A stretch of 64,000 bases of DNA from Trissonchulus latispiculum. Its lineage: Eukaryota > Nematoda > Enoplea > Enoplida > Ironidae. Positions within the stretch are counted from its first letter, which is position 1, and every line of letters starts with the position of its first letter. Below are positions 44,111 to 55,700 of this stretch, piece by piece. The position numbers were made by a program, and so were the translations under genes. The DNA lies in NCBI GenBank assembly GCA_030248195.1, contig JASAND010020489.1, forward strand, positions 1 through 64,000, in the 5' to 3' direction. The notes beneath the pieces were generated by a model. The model saw nothing but the letters and a program-made list of their open reading frames with translations, was not told the DNA's origin and made no database searches.

Positions 44111-46420
44111 TCCATAACTGTTGGTGATGGAAAACATTTAATTTCGGAAAAATCTTGCTTTCGTGAATTTGGAAATCGAGTACATTTTGGGAAATGATTG
44201 TATTGTTAACCGTGTTCAGATTGTCATCAGTTTTTAAATAATAACCAGACCGTGAGCATTAAAACATTTAAATTTCGGAAATTTTGAAAAACCGAAAATT
44301 CCGAAAATTGGGTGAAAAGGTTGTAATTCCAGAAATATACCGCGGAACCAGATCTATTTGGTCAAGAAAACTAAATCTTCAATGCGCATGAATTTTAGTA
44401 AACCTTTGACTATTTTAGATTTCCGTAAATAAAACCCGGGATTCCGGATTTTTCCCGTTTTTCCATGTCGTCTCCATTTCCGAACGATATTAAAACTTAT
44501 ACATTGCTTGCTTATAAAAATAGAACCAAAGTTTGTACGCACATTTTTATTCCGCTAGATCGGAATATCTATTATGGAATTGTCTTATGTTTTACGTGTA
44601 ATTGCTCAATGGGTCCTGAAAATAGCCTATCTTTAACGTGTGTCTAGCTATGCATCATTTTTTGCTTTCACTTTATGCAAATTAGGTCGGATGTAGAGGG
44701 AAGTTCAGCTATGTAAACTATTATCATAATACTTTCGGATTCAGATCCGTTCTCTGTATTACAACAGTTCTGAACGGTGCGCGGGCTAAATGTTTCGGTT
44801 GGGGCCGCTCAGAAAAAGTTTTCGAGCTCTGCAATTTCATTCAATTTTTTGGACCACTAGACGCCCGCCTAAGATGCGTGCTGTGCCGTTTGCACCCATT
44901 GGACGCCATTCTGAAAAACATTATTAACATTGGATAACTTCTGCTACTTGCAACTATGTACCTACTGCAAATCTCAAGGCATTAGGAGATCAGTCTGCTG
45001 ATTAGATTCAGAAATTTTTCCTAAACCGACTGAAGGAGAGATGTATATATCAAATTCTTCTGCTTTTGACAAAGGTCGCTGATCTGCGAAGCCATTCAAT
45101 TCAAACGACGCATTTTATGAACATTGAGCTTGAGCATCATAACAAATATATTTTTTAATTATGGAACTCTGCTTTCAAATCCAGGAAAGCTCACGCAAAC
45201 GGCTGACCCTCATAGATGCAGAAGCAACTATAAGCTATGTTCCATGCAAAAATGTGGGTGAACATTTTTACCATTCATAAAACTAAAATGGAGTTAAAGT
45301 TGGAGCTAAATCCCAGCAATGTATGTAATTTTAGAAAGCGTCTGCAACAGGGGACTTGGAAAACTGGAAGTTATTACGGCTTTAATTCACGGAATATCTA
45401 AGATTTGCAACATTTCACCAAAATCTAGCCTGAACGCTTACTCAAAACCAGTTTTAAAATACTTACTTGAGTACGAAGACTGCATTTTAATGCATCTTTA
45501 AAATTGCATCTTTAAACTCATGAGGAGATTAACAGCTGTTATTGTAGAACCAATTATAGCAGTCAATTGTTGTAAATATGGAAAAAAACTGTTCGGAAAA
45601 ATTCGATTTTTGTGAATCCCGGAAAAATGGGGGGGAGAGACAATAGTTCGTTCTATCTCTTGGTTCTATTAAAAGGATGCTCAACTCGTAAATTGCTTTC
45701 GTATTACATCCATCTTGTGGGTATTAAAACGTTTTTAAAATAATACAAATTTGAGATCCAGGAATTCGCAAAATTAGGAGCATTTTCAAGAAATGAGCAA
45801 AAGAATGCAGCTTAACCAACAATAATTCGAAGATGCAAACAAATTTTGGCGAGGTATTGTAATATTATAGTCTTTAGCGTGAATGGAACCAGAATTTCGA
45901 ATTTTCTACATCTCCTGTTCCAAATGATTCTAATCGTTTGTACTTTTGTGCTTTATGCTGCAAATGGCCAAACTTTGAATTGAACTTTGGAATTGAAATG
46001 TACTATAGGCATATATGTTCGTTTCATGCCCACTGCCAGGTTCTCAGGTTATTATTCTGAGCATTCATTCTTGATTTTTTAATTTAGTACAATACATTCT
46101 TCAAGATGGTGTTTCTCGCGACCAAAATCGATGCTTTTAATAAAATATTACTGGTATTCTATGTTCAAGCAATATGAAAGTAAAAGTTTTAAATATTCAG
46201 ACAGCTCTCGGCCGAGGAATCCTGCCCGTTTTTGGCACTACTTGTTTGGTCTTACACTCCAGTTTCTTCAATTTAATCTTATCTTTGTATAGTTCTCACT
46301 TCTCACTGTCTTTCTTGTAGTTCTCACTAGATCTTAAACATCCAAAACAAAAGAAATAGTTATTTTTCAAAGGTGACTGCGCATCATTCTGCAGCTGCAG
46401 TTTCTGATACGGACTTTCGG
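44111..46420. other. Intergenic
   Basis: AT-rich; no gene or clear repeat, apart from scattered weak echoes of the flanking modules. Confidence 0.55.
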
Positions 46421-46580
46421 AATTAAAGATTCAGATGCGAAGCCTGATGAAGAGTTTTGCAAAATAATGGGAAATGGGAAAATATAACAATCTAAGTGTG
46501 TACAATTGAAAATTAAAATTATGGCTGGATCGGATCGGATCGGTAGGTGATTTTGGCTGACGATCCGATCCGATCCACAT
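46421..46580. repeat. Dispersed copy of a (GGATC)n module
   Basis: 46440-46545 repeats 43655-43750 (TGGGAAATGGGAAAAT, ACAATTGAAAATTAAA) and ends in a palindromic GGATCGGATCGG...CCGATCCGATCC array. Confidence 0.75.
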
Positions 46581-48104
46581 GACCACTGTGCACCAAAGAG
46601 AACGTCGCAGGTCATCTCTGTCAGCCTGCACGGACACACCGACGACGAGCGGAATTGTGTCTGTGGCCCCCCGACCTACAGGGATTTTAGGTGTGGTACA
46701 CGAAGGAAGTATTGGATGAGTTGATTCGGATGGGTCGCATCTGGTGCTCTGTCCTGACTATGGTTCTGCCGTGTCTGCTGGAAGAAATAAGAGGGAGAAA
46801 GGGTGTCGGCCTGGACGATGATTTCACGGATCAAATAGCTAGTATGTAATATTGTAAATTAAATTTGTCAGTGTTCTCACACATTTTAGATGTTAAAAAT
46901 TAACGCTGTATTCTTTATCACCTAGCCTTGAGCCGAATAAAAAGTTGTTATATCCACAAAAAATCTGATTAACTTTCTCAAATTTGAGCTAAATCACAAG
47001 TGTACCAACCCTGAAAATCACTGACAGTGGCTCCTGTCCACATTAAATAGTCCGCTGTTTTGTTTTGTTTTGCCGCAATTGTTTTGCCAATGTCGATGAG
47101 AAGAGTATTATGAAGCATGCAGCATTATTTGGCTGGATTATAAAGCTGAACAAAGTTTAAGAATGAAAGAAAGTTACGCACGTTAGAAATCGCTCACTTG
47201 GTGAGAGTTGAACCTGAAGTCTTCTCTTCAAAGACATCTCCTCGAGAAATCATGAACTGAACAGTAAGGATAAGACCAACAAAGGAGTATTCAAAATGAG
47301 AAAAGGTACAAAGACTCTCTTGGGTAGAGTCAAGTTTGGAAACATTTTGCAGATTTACTAAAAATGTATTCGAAGGAGGAGAGTCTGCTTCCGGTTGGAA
47401 ATTTCCTTCATGCTTTGGTCGATGCAGTTGACAATTATCCTTCCACGTGCTCCCATGGGCGCCTGGCCAGCGTGCCAAATGGCTTCTGACTATTTGGCTC
47501 ATTTTATGTATTATTGTTTTATCCTTAGTCAGGTCTGAGTTAGAAGCTTCCGGTCCATAAACTAAGATACAGAACCAGTGGATCATCATATGCCAATTAT
47601 TTCGGCTGTCGCTTTTCATGGCCATATTCCGGATTGTCCCATTGCAACAGTTATCTCTGCTAAGACTTGTGCTTTTGGAGGTGGGAACTCCCTATATGGA
47701 TTAGCTCCACCGGCCATCACAGAAGATGAACAAGGAGTATACGTACGGACTCATGTAAAACTGCTGAGATAAAATGTTTCGAAAATCATCCCCAGGCTAG
47801 TTGTTAACGAGTACGACACGAACTGACTGGCCACGAGCAACTGGTTAGGATTTGTTTGCTCTGGAGCACTAATATGAACCAATGAACTACAAACTACGTA
47901 TGCTCAATTAGACATAAGAAAAACTTTTTTAATTCAAGAGTTGTTAAATTTTGGAACTGCTTGCCTTCTCAAATTGTTTTGAGTCCATCCTTATACAGTT
48001 TTAAAAGAAATATAGCCTTAACTGAATTCTCTGTCGAATCAAGTGGTCGGGTATCAGTAGTCAACAATCGGCCCAACTCGACCGTCATTGGTCAACCTTA
48101 TTAG
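46581..48104. other. Intergenic
   Basis: A 143-codon open frame on the minus strand (47625-47194) has no recognised motif and a mixed composition; I treat it as chance. Nothing else is supported. Confidence 0.45.
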
Positions 48105-48444
48105 GAACCGTGTCAAAAATATGGCTAAAATTTGTCGTGTACACAATTTATTTACACGATTTAACTCGTGTAGAAATCGGGTAAGCGGTCTGTTTTGAAG
48201 TGAGTACTGTTGAAGTTTGTGTACGCAATGCTGTTATCAAGGTAAGCTAGTGCTGTAACAAAATCAAGAAAAAACCTTTAACTTAACTTTTTAGTCGTTC
48301 ATACGGGCTTGATAAAGCTGTTACTACCGGAATGCAAAAAAATGGGGGAAAACTGTTACAAAACCAAACGGGTAAATTTCGTGTAAACTCAAAAGAAAAC
48401 GTTTGAAATTAGTGTAAATTCCGATTTTAATTTTGACACGGTTC
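48105..48444. mobile_element. Short MITE with 14-bp terminal inverted repeats
   Basis: GAACCGTGTCAAAA at 48105-48118 is perfectly inverted at 48431-48444. The interior (312 bp) has no ORF and carries further short inverted motifs around GTGTA. A clear target duplication was not seen. Confidence 0.6.
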
Positions 48445-49069
48445 TTTAGTTGTCTCTTCTATTCATGGAGAAATGTAGCCTTGACTTTTGTTTTACATGT
48501 TTACGTGAATTAATCGTATATATTAATGGTATTCTGTTGACTGGCATTAAATTACTACTACTACTATCAAGAGTACATAATAACTAAGAGTGTGACAAGC
48601 GTCAAGCTCTTAGTTATTATGCTTGGGACATCATCTGCACGATAACGGCTGACCCCCCCCCCACAAAATAGACCCATCACTTCAAAGAAATTTGCACGCT
48701 ATATTTGTGTGCTGAAGCTAACAACAGACGCACATTGAACCAACTGAGTTGTTGTGTTTTTGAGCTTTAGAACACAAACATAGCGTGCAAATTTCTTTGA
48801 AGTGATGGGTCTAATTCGTGGGGGGGGGTCAGCCGTTATCGTGCAGATGATGTCCCAAGCATAATAACTAAGAGCTTGACGCTTGTCACACTCTTAGTTA
48901 TTATGTACTCTTGATAGTAGTAGTAGTAATTTAATGCCAGTCAACAGAATACCATTAATATATACGATTAATTCACGTAAACATGTAAAACAAAAGTCAA
49001 GGCTACATTTCTCCATGAATAGAAGAGACAACTAAAGAACCGTGTCAAAATTAAAATCGGAATTTACAC
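48412..49069. repeat. Large near-perfect palindrome (fold-back), about 658 bp
   Basis: The left arm, from GTGTAAATTCCGATTTTAAT at 48412, is repeated inverted up to 49069. The arms run about 310 bases each with very few differences, around a spacer of roughly 40 bases near 48722-48765. Each arm has an inner inverted repeat built on CTCTTAGTTATTAT. The outer ~33 bases of each arm include the right end of the MITE at 48105-48444, so the inverted duplication probably formed after that insertion. Confidence 0.92.
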
Positions 49070-49147
49070 AGATTGCAGATGATGTCCAAAGCCTAATAAC
49101 TAAGAGCTTGACGCTTGTCACACTCTTAGTTATTATGTACTCTTGCT
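49070..49147. repeat. Third partial copy of the fold-back arm
   Basis: GCAGATGATGTCC..., then CTAATAACTAAGAGC...CTCTTAGTTATTATGTACTCTTG, repeats 48843-48925 in the same orientation directly after the palindrome. Confidence 0.85.
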
Positions 49148-49363
49148 ACTATTAATGAAGGGGTCTGAGTTTGTTGAGGGATGACTGCTGTGATTCGTTG
49201 ATCAGGACATTGTGAACAATTTGAGGCTGAAATGCATAATAAAGAAAAAACCTGTTCTAGTAGTGATGGTAATATATACAGAACCAATACAACTCGGATC
49301 GGTTATTACATCTTGCTGTTACCAAGAGTACATAAGTATAAGAGTATGCCACTAGGCAAGCTC

Positions 49364-49643
49364 TATGTTATCAGAGCAGAAACCATGCTCTGCACGCTAA
49401 CGGCCCACCCCCCGCAAATCAGACCCTAGTGACCCCTCACAAATCAGTACCTAGTCGAAACGGGGGTACGCTCACTCGCTCTATGATTATGTGCTTAAGC
49501 TAGCAGTGCGTGCGCGAATTTTGTGCCTGCATCGAGTTTTAGGACACAAACATAGCGCTCAAAATTCTTTGAAGTGAAGGGTCTGATTTGCGGGGGGGGG
49601 TGGCCGTAAGCGAGCTGAGCATAGTTTTTGCTCTGATAACATA
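49364..49643. repeat. Second, diverged fold-back element
   Basis: TATGTTATCAGAGCA at 49364-49378 is inverted at 49629-49643, with further paired segments inside (GCTAACGGCC, CGCAAATCAGACCC). It shares ACACAAACATAGCG and AATTCTTTGAAGTGA-type motifs with the larger palindrome, so both belong to one family. Confidence 0.75.
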
Positions 49644-50267
49644 CTTCCAACACTTCAAGGACAACCATCTCATGCTACATCTTGATTGCAATAAGTCTGT
49701 GGAACAGGATTCGTAATGAACTCCTCATTCCTCATCCCAGTGATTGTTCGCCGATACTCCAAAGATCGTCCAAGCTAAACCAAACAAGTAAGCAGGAATT
49801 AGTTAGTCTATCGTAGTGTCTCTTCAAAGTTCGAAGCCAACAAACTTGAGGCATGGCTTGGCTTGCTCTGCGTCCTGGAAGCGTTGTCTGCTAGGAAGGG
49901 ATAAAATGACACAAAGTTGCTCTGTCCGATTCATGTTTGAATGCGTAGCTGAGTCAGTTAGGAAAGTCAATTTTAGTGAAGTGGATGCATAGGATAGCTC
50001 AGTCGAGTTGTTTGGCTTAAACGCTTTAGAGCTGCTTAGGTACCGATGGGAGACAAACCAAGCGGACCAATTAGGATTGGGTTAAAGTTGAACGAACATA
50101 CATACATGAAAAGCATGGGTTTACTTGTTTTACTAGAGACTTGAGTCAAACTGACAGACGATCGGCTAATCATGTTTAGGATATGGTAATTGGGTCGTCG
50201 CACATGGATCATGAAAGTATGGTAACAGGAATGAGATAGTAGATGTGAAAGGTTTGGTTAAATGCAG
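49644..50267. other. Intergenic
   Basis: No gene or clear repeat seen. Confidence 0.5.
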
Positions 50268-50680
50268 CAAAACTGAAACTGAAACTAATATTCTGGAAAC
50301 TTGACTGACACTGAAACTGAAAGCATTTAGACTAGCCTACTGAAACAGAAATTGTTTAGCCAAGAAATTGCAAGTAACATAGATTAGATTAAACTGTTTT
50401 ACTCAGAACTGGCGTGGAAGCTGGGATATAAACGTAAAACTGCAGCTTCAACAGCTTCAACAATTCCATGTGAAAATGAAAACATGTGGAAACTAAAATT
50501 TTTACTTTTGGCAAGTAACTTCAACTAAAACTATTTTTAAGCTTGCACTAAAACTGAAAATATTCTTAAATACGGTCTGAAACTGAAACTGACATTAACT
50601 TCGGTCACCCTGAAACTGATGTTAACTTAGGTTACCAACTGTACACGAAACTGAAACTGAAAGTGAAACTAAAATGAGAC
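50268..50680. repeat. Degenerate (CTGAAA)n cluster
   Basis: GAAACTGAAACT-type hexamer repeats occur in several bursts (50268-50310, 50575-50625, 50648-50675). They look like a decayed simple repeat. Confidence 0.6.
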
Positions 50681-50806
50681 ACTGAAGCAACCCTAGCTAA
50701 ATGCAATCGGCAAGATTGTTCCTTTACAACTTATCTTTGAGCGCTGTGTATCCTTTGGTTTGCTTTCCTGTCGACGTTTTAGTTACCAACTGTTTAGCTT
50801 GGCTAA

Positions 50807-51013
50807 TTATTTGTAAAACTGTTTCATTGATAGTGTTTCTCTCACAGAATTCTGAACAAATGCTACGCTTTCGTCAGGTAACAGCTCAATTATTACTGGT
50901 TCAAACGGAGCTTCTGCTTGGCGCGTAAAATAAATTGAAACAGCAATACTAAATATTATAGTCACACAAATGGAAACGCTGCAAACAACTATGACTTTCC
51001 TTTTCTCCATCAT
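50807..51013 (-). CDS. Small single-pass membrane protein next to the Polinton-type gene
   Basis: 68 codons from ATG 51013 on the minus strand, 25 bases after the stop of the upstream F54H12.2-like frame. Residues about 7-29 (VIVVCSVSICVTIIFSIAVSIYF) form one hydrophobic helix preceded by basic residues; the rest is short and acidic. No family recognised. The close spacing in the same direction suggests that it is the next gene of the same Polinton/Maverick-like element. It could also be a chance frame. Confidence 0.4.
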   Translation of the reverse strand: MMEKRKVIVVCSVSICVTIIFSIAVSIYFTRQAEAPFEPVIIELLPDESVAFVQNSVRETLSMKQFYK

Positions 51014-51038
51014 TACTTTACAAACTCATATCTTACTT

Positions 51039-52121
51039 TTATACCTTCTCCCAAGAAGGATTCCTGTTTTTGTCCAGTTTCATGAGAGCATTATACTCAG
51101 CTACACAGAAAACAACGACTGATGCAGCCTGAGCCTCTTTATAGTCAATTTTAATTCTAATTGTCCCGTATTCCTCTGGACTAATATTAGTTACAATCAG
51201 CAGATTGATCAGGAGTCAAGTCAGCACGTGTAATGAAGAACCCCACTCTATATTCATCCCATTTAAATCCTATATCCATGTTGTGATAGTTTAAACCTCT
51301 AAGAAATTCTATGTATAAGTTTGGGTACTTGTATTCTCCAAGAGTTTGCAGTGGAGTAGAATGTGGCAGCAACATTTCATTTTTGTAAACATAAATGTTC
51401 TGAGCTCCAAAATCCAAAAAGTAAAACGGATTATGCTGCAAAGAACCATTATACGCTGTCTGTTTCACCATGAAGACGTAAACTCGCCTTGGAAGGGAAC
51501 CACTGTAAGGTACCCAATCCAGGTTTTGCTCTCCTGTAGAGATTGTACATTTAGTATCATGTCGATAGAGCTGGATATAAGCATCCTACAGAATTTAGAA
51601 TTTTGTTGTGTTGTTGCAGTGCCTGATCACTAAGCTTAATGCGTGGCACCAACATTTTTGCATCTGTTATTTTTAAAATGCATTCTACTTTTTTTACCAA
51701 TGAAAATTAAATTTGGTTCAGATCGCCTGAAGATGAAACTCACTTCAGTTTGTGGAGGTAGCAGTTTAGGCATCAAAATTGTATCAGTAAATACACTAGT
51801 GTATAAAGTAAAAACTTTAGAGCCTTCAATTCTATCGTATCGCTTCTGCAACCCTTCGTTTACGACTAATGGAGGAGCACCTTCATCCAAATTAATATCA
51901 AAAAATAAGGGAGAGTCTTGGTCATACATTGCTCCACAAAGCAGTGCATCCTTTTCCGGTTTTGTGTAGTTAACTAAACATAGTAAATAAGATACCCAAG
52001 GATAATAATGATTTTTTAGCGTTATCGATTGGTCCGAAATGAGACAATCAACACTGGACCACATAGAATAACCACCTAAGTTATTGATTGGTCCAGTTTG
52101 GTAATAGTAAAGAAATAACAA
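51039..52121 (-). pseudogene. Polinton/Maverick-type F54H12.2-like protein, truncated and frame-broken
   Basis: On the minus strand the pieces appear in family order: GPINNLGGYSMWSSVDCLI, a short Tyr-rich segment, a middle with FIFRRSEPNLIFI, then ISTGEQNLDWVPYSG, NGSLQHNPFYF, FFITRADLTPDQS, and a C-terminal DYKEAQAASVVVFC before the stop at 51039-51041. This matches my memory of proteins annotated F54H12.2-like, found in Polinton/Maverick-like elements and thought to be virion structural proteins. The N-terminus is missing. Breaks lie near 51600 and 51195. The link to a capsid role is from the family, not from this copy. No Polinton polymerase, integrase or ATPase lies nearby. Confidence 0.65.
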
Positions 52122-52766
52122 ATCTGATCAAAGCCTGTGTTAGAAACCCACAAAATCAAAGAAGAGATTTCTGGATATCCAGAAAGAACGTTTTTGTCCT
52201 CACAAGAACACTTGACAATAACATTGGAACAAACAAGAATGGGGAAGACAGCAAATGCATTTGCGTAAGAAACATATTAACCCAAGCATTATTTACATCA
52301 TTAATTACTTTGCTATAATCTGGTTACATTTTAAATTTGTGATTCATTTATATTTAATTTCAGGTCGTCTATGACGTGAAAGAGGAATTCGTCCTCACAG
52401 CGTATCCACTTTAGAAATTAACAAAACTTAAATATTATCAACAGTTCTGTTAATTAACTATATATATTTGTACTTGTATACATATACAGTAGGTAAAAAT
52501 AATGTATACGTATGAATATCAGTAAAATCCATATTTCCCTTGATTTCGCAAATGTTAGTAAAGTTTTGTTAAGGTGCAAATTTCTTAATATTTGCAATTT
52601 TTGCTGTCACAAGCTATTACCGACGCCAAGCTCTTAGCTTCAGGTAGCGAGTCATGTCAATTGTCAAAAAAAGTGCGCCAGAAATTGTTATATAATTCGA
52701 AGAACCCTTTTCTCGTCTTCATTCGTAATTTTCTTTCGCTAATACTTGCTACTTGAGGCTGCTACT
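52122..52766. other. Intergenic; upstream region of the RING-like gene
   Basis: AT-rich. TTATATAA at 52688-52695 is a plausible TATA box about 75 bases before the start codon at 52767. Nothing else seen. Confidence 0.4.
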
Positions 52767-55700
52767 ATGTCCGACAACGTTCAAGATGTAGCCAACTTGC
52801 TCACATCTGTCCTGTCCCAGGCACTGGCTGACCAGGAGATGTTGTGGGAGCTGTTTCATAATAAAGCAGCTCACCCTCCTGTCATTCCTGCTCCAGATCC
52901 CTGCGCCATTTGCCATGAGGAAGCGCCAACCTGCAACTTTGACGGTTGCACTTCCTCGTGCTCCAGCCGCCCCCGATTTTGTCTGGAATGCTGCATCCAG
53001 ACAGTGCAGGCAAATTTTGTCAATTGCCCCTGGTGCCGCGAAGTGTTCAGCGGATACTACGATGGGAATCACTTTCATCCGGTAAGCTTAAGGACTATGT
53101 AAATTAATGTCTAGGTTACTATCATTATTAATACTATCAGAGCAGTCGTGTAAAGGTTAATTTCTTTTCAACCAACGGAGGTGGCGGCATAAAGCTTCCG
53201 TTTAGAAGATCTGCAGAACACTCACGACATTCCTTAAGTTTCTGGAATCAGGACAGTATATTCATAGTTTGTTTAGCTTGATTGCGACAAAGAGGGTTCT
53301 TTTAATTTATTTCACAGCACCTGACTCTGTATTTCAATCTATGAATTACAGTGCAATGATTCCAAAATCCAGTACATCAGAGAAGTTTTTCAGGCACTAA
53401 AAGTTGTCCGCATATAATATATGTTTCTGTTTTCTCTATAGGTGCCAGTTGATCACTATGTCAGCAACAATGGCATTCAACCAATTGGCTGGGTAAGTAA
53501 CATTTGATGTTTATCTTAAAGTCGTGGAAACATAAGTTATATTTGCTTAAGTATGCAAACAAATTGCATTTCAAATATGGGGGACGGGAGGTTTATTGTA
53601 AGGCTGGTTTGAAAAATCAGACATTTTCTGCAGGTACACAACCTCTCATCAAAAAAATTCTTAATACACTGAAAATTTGCTTTCAAATGATACCTTTCAC
53701 ACCTGTGTTTCAACAAATTATGAAACTTTTGTTATAAACGCACTGCCGTAATTTTATTTCCTTTGTTAAACCTATCATAAAAGATCAAATTCTTAATAGT
53801 AGAGAAAATTTGCTTTTGAATGATACCCTTCACGGCTGCTTTTCAACAAATTACGAAACTTTTGTCTCTAATGCATAGGTCTTATTTGATTTCCTGCGTG
53901 AATAGTATGTAAACAATTGCTCTTCAAATCAGGGGACGGGAGGTTTATTGTACGGCTGGTTTGAAAAATCAGACATTTTCTGCAGGTACGCAACCTCTCA
54001 TCAAAAAATTCTTAATACACTGAAAATTTGCTTTCAAATGATACCTTTCACACCTGTGTTTCAACAAATTATGAAACTTTTGTTATAAACGCACTGGCGT
54101 AATTTTATTTCCTTTGTTAAACCTATCATAAAAGATCAAATTCTTAATAGTAGAGAAAATTTGCTTTTGAATGATACCCTTCACGGCTGCTTTTCAACAA
54201 ATTACGAAACTTTTGTCTCTAATGCATAGGTCTTATTTGATTTCCTGCGTGAATAGTATGTAAACAATTGCTCTTCAAATCAGGGGACGGGAGGTTTATT
54301 GTACGGCTGGTTTGAAAAATCAGACATTTTCTGCAGGTACATGACCTCTCATCAAAAAAATTATTAATACACTGAAAGTTTGCTTTCAAATGATACCTTT
54401 CACACCTGTGTTTCAACAAATTATGAAACTTTTGTTATAAACGCACTGCCGTAATTTTATTTCCTTTGTTAAATCTATTATAAAATATCAAATTCTTAAT
54501 AGTAGAGAAAATTTGCTTTTGAATGATACCCTTCACGGCTGCATTTCAACAAATTACGAAACTTTTGTCTCTATTGCATAGGTCGGTGATTGTTTGGTAT
54601 GCGCACACCTTACAAAATTTTCAAGTTTCTCAAAACCATCTACTTTGGTATGCGCACACCTTACAAATTAGAGGGCATACGGTAAAATGCATCTACTTCG
54701 GTATGCGCACACCTTACAAAATTACAATTTTTCCCAAAACCATCTACTTTGGTATGCGCACACCTTACAAAACAGTTCTCTACTGTATGTTTCCTATTAT
54801 TTTCTGGCCACTTTTCAAACATTTCTTGTTTATTTAGTTCACAAGTTTCACAATTATTTTAAATTATCAAATTCAAAGCACTTAAAAACTGAACATTATA
54901 AAAAATTTAAAGTCATGAGGGGTTACGAGCTATAAGAGGGTTGGGGGGGATAAAGTTCAATTGATCCAAATGCCACTGAATTTTCTAATTTTTCGGTTTC
55001 GAGAAATTAGATTTTTTCGACTCGTAAGGGCGGACCAAGGGGACCGATGAGCAAAAAAAGTTGTATTTAGATGTTTTCGGGGTCTCAGAACACGAATCTG
55101 AAATCCGTTTTTCGATTCAACGTTCAAAAGGTTAGAGCTTTGAGTCTCGAAGACAAAAACTTTTTCGTTTCGCCTAACGTAAATATAACTTTATAACTTT
55201 ATAACATTTGGGGGGGATAAAGTTCAATTGGGGACACTTTGTATTAATAACATTCATTGCCGTGTTTGCGCGTTTCAAATTATTGTCGTTTGTTGCTGGC
55301 TTAAAGAAGGTTTCATGGTAAATGCACATAACTTAAATGTTTAAAATTTTTAGACACTTAAACTGGAAGCGCAACGTCAACAAAAATTGTTTTTGCTTAT
55401 CGATTTTGTTAAAATAATTGAATCACGGTGCTTTCATAGATTCTGAGCACATTTGAAGTTCGTTTTACAATCCAGCTTTTCATTAGCTTTGTGTAAGCTA
55501 AAGTTGTAAGCATAGCATGAAAGCTTGTATATACTGAGCTAACGAAAAGAATTGATCCTGGCATTTGAAGGCAGCTTTGTCAAAAACATACCCTTATTAG
55601 ATGACTTTAAAATTTTTTACAATTTTCAGTTTTTAAGTGCTTTGAATTTGACAATTTAAAATAATTGTGAAACTTGTGAACTACAATAAACAAGAAATGT

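Noticed and set aside
46367..46639. Open frames containing RSDP/IGSD repeats, also at 41867-42957 and 43598-43936
   Set aside because: They translate (GGATC)n arrays.
47194..47625. 143-codon minus-strand open frame
   Set aside because: No recognisable motif, no splice or promoter context, and composition like the surrounding non-coding DNA; kept only as a note.
50268..50680. Interferon-type GAAANNGAAACT regulatory sites
   Set aside because: The motifs are part of a long degenerate CTGAAA simple repeat; nothing supports a regulatory role.
54523..54935. Overlapping open frames with repeated YAHTLQN
   Set aside because: They are translations of the ~50-bp subterminal repeats in the transposon TIR; the mirror frame at 55607-55933 is the other TIR.
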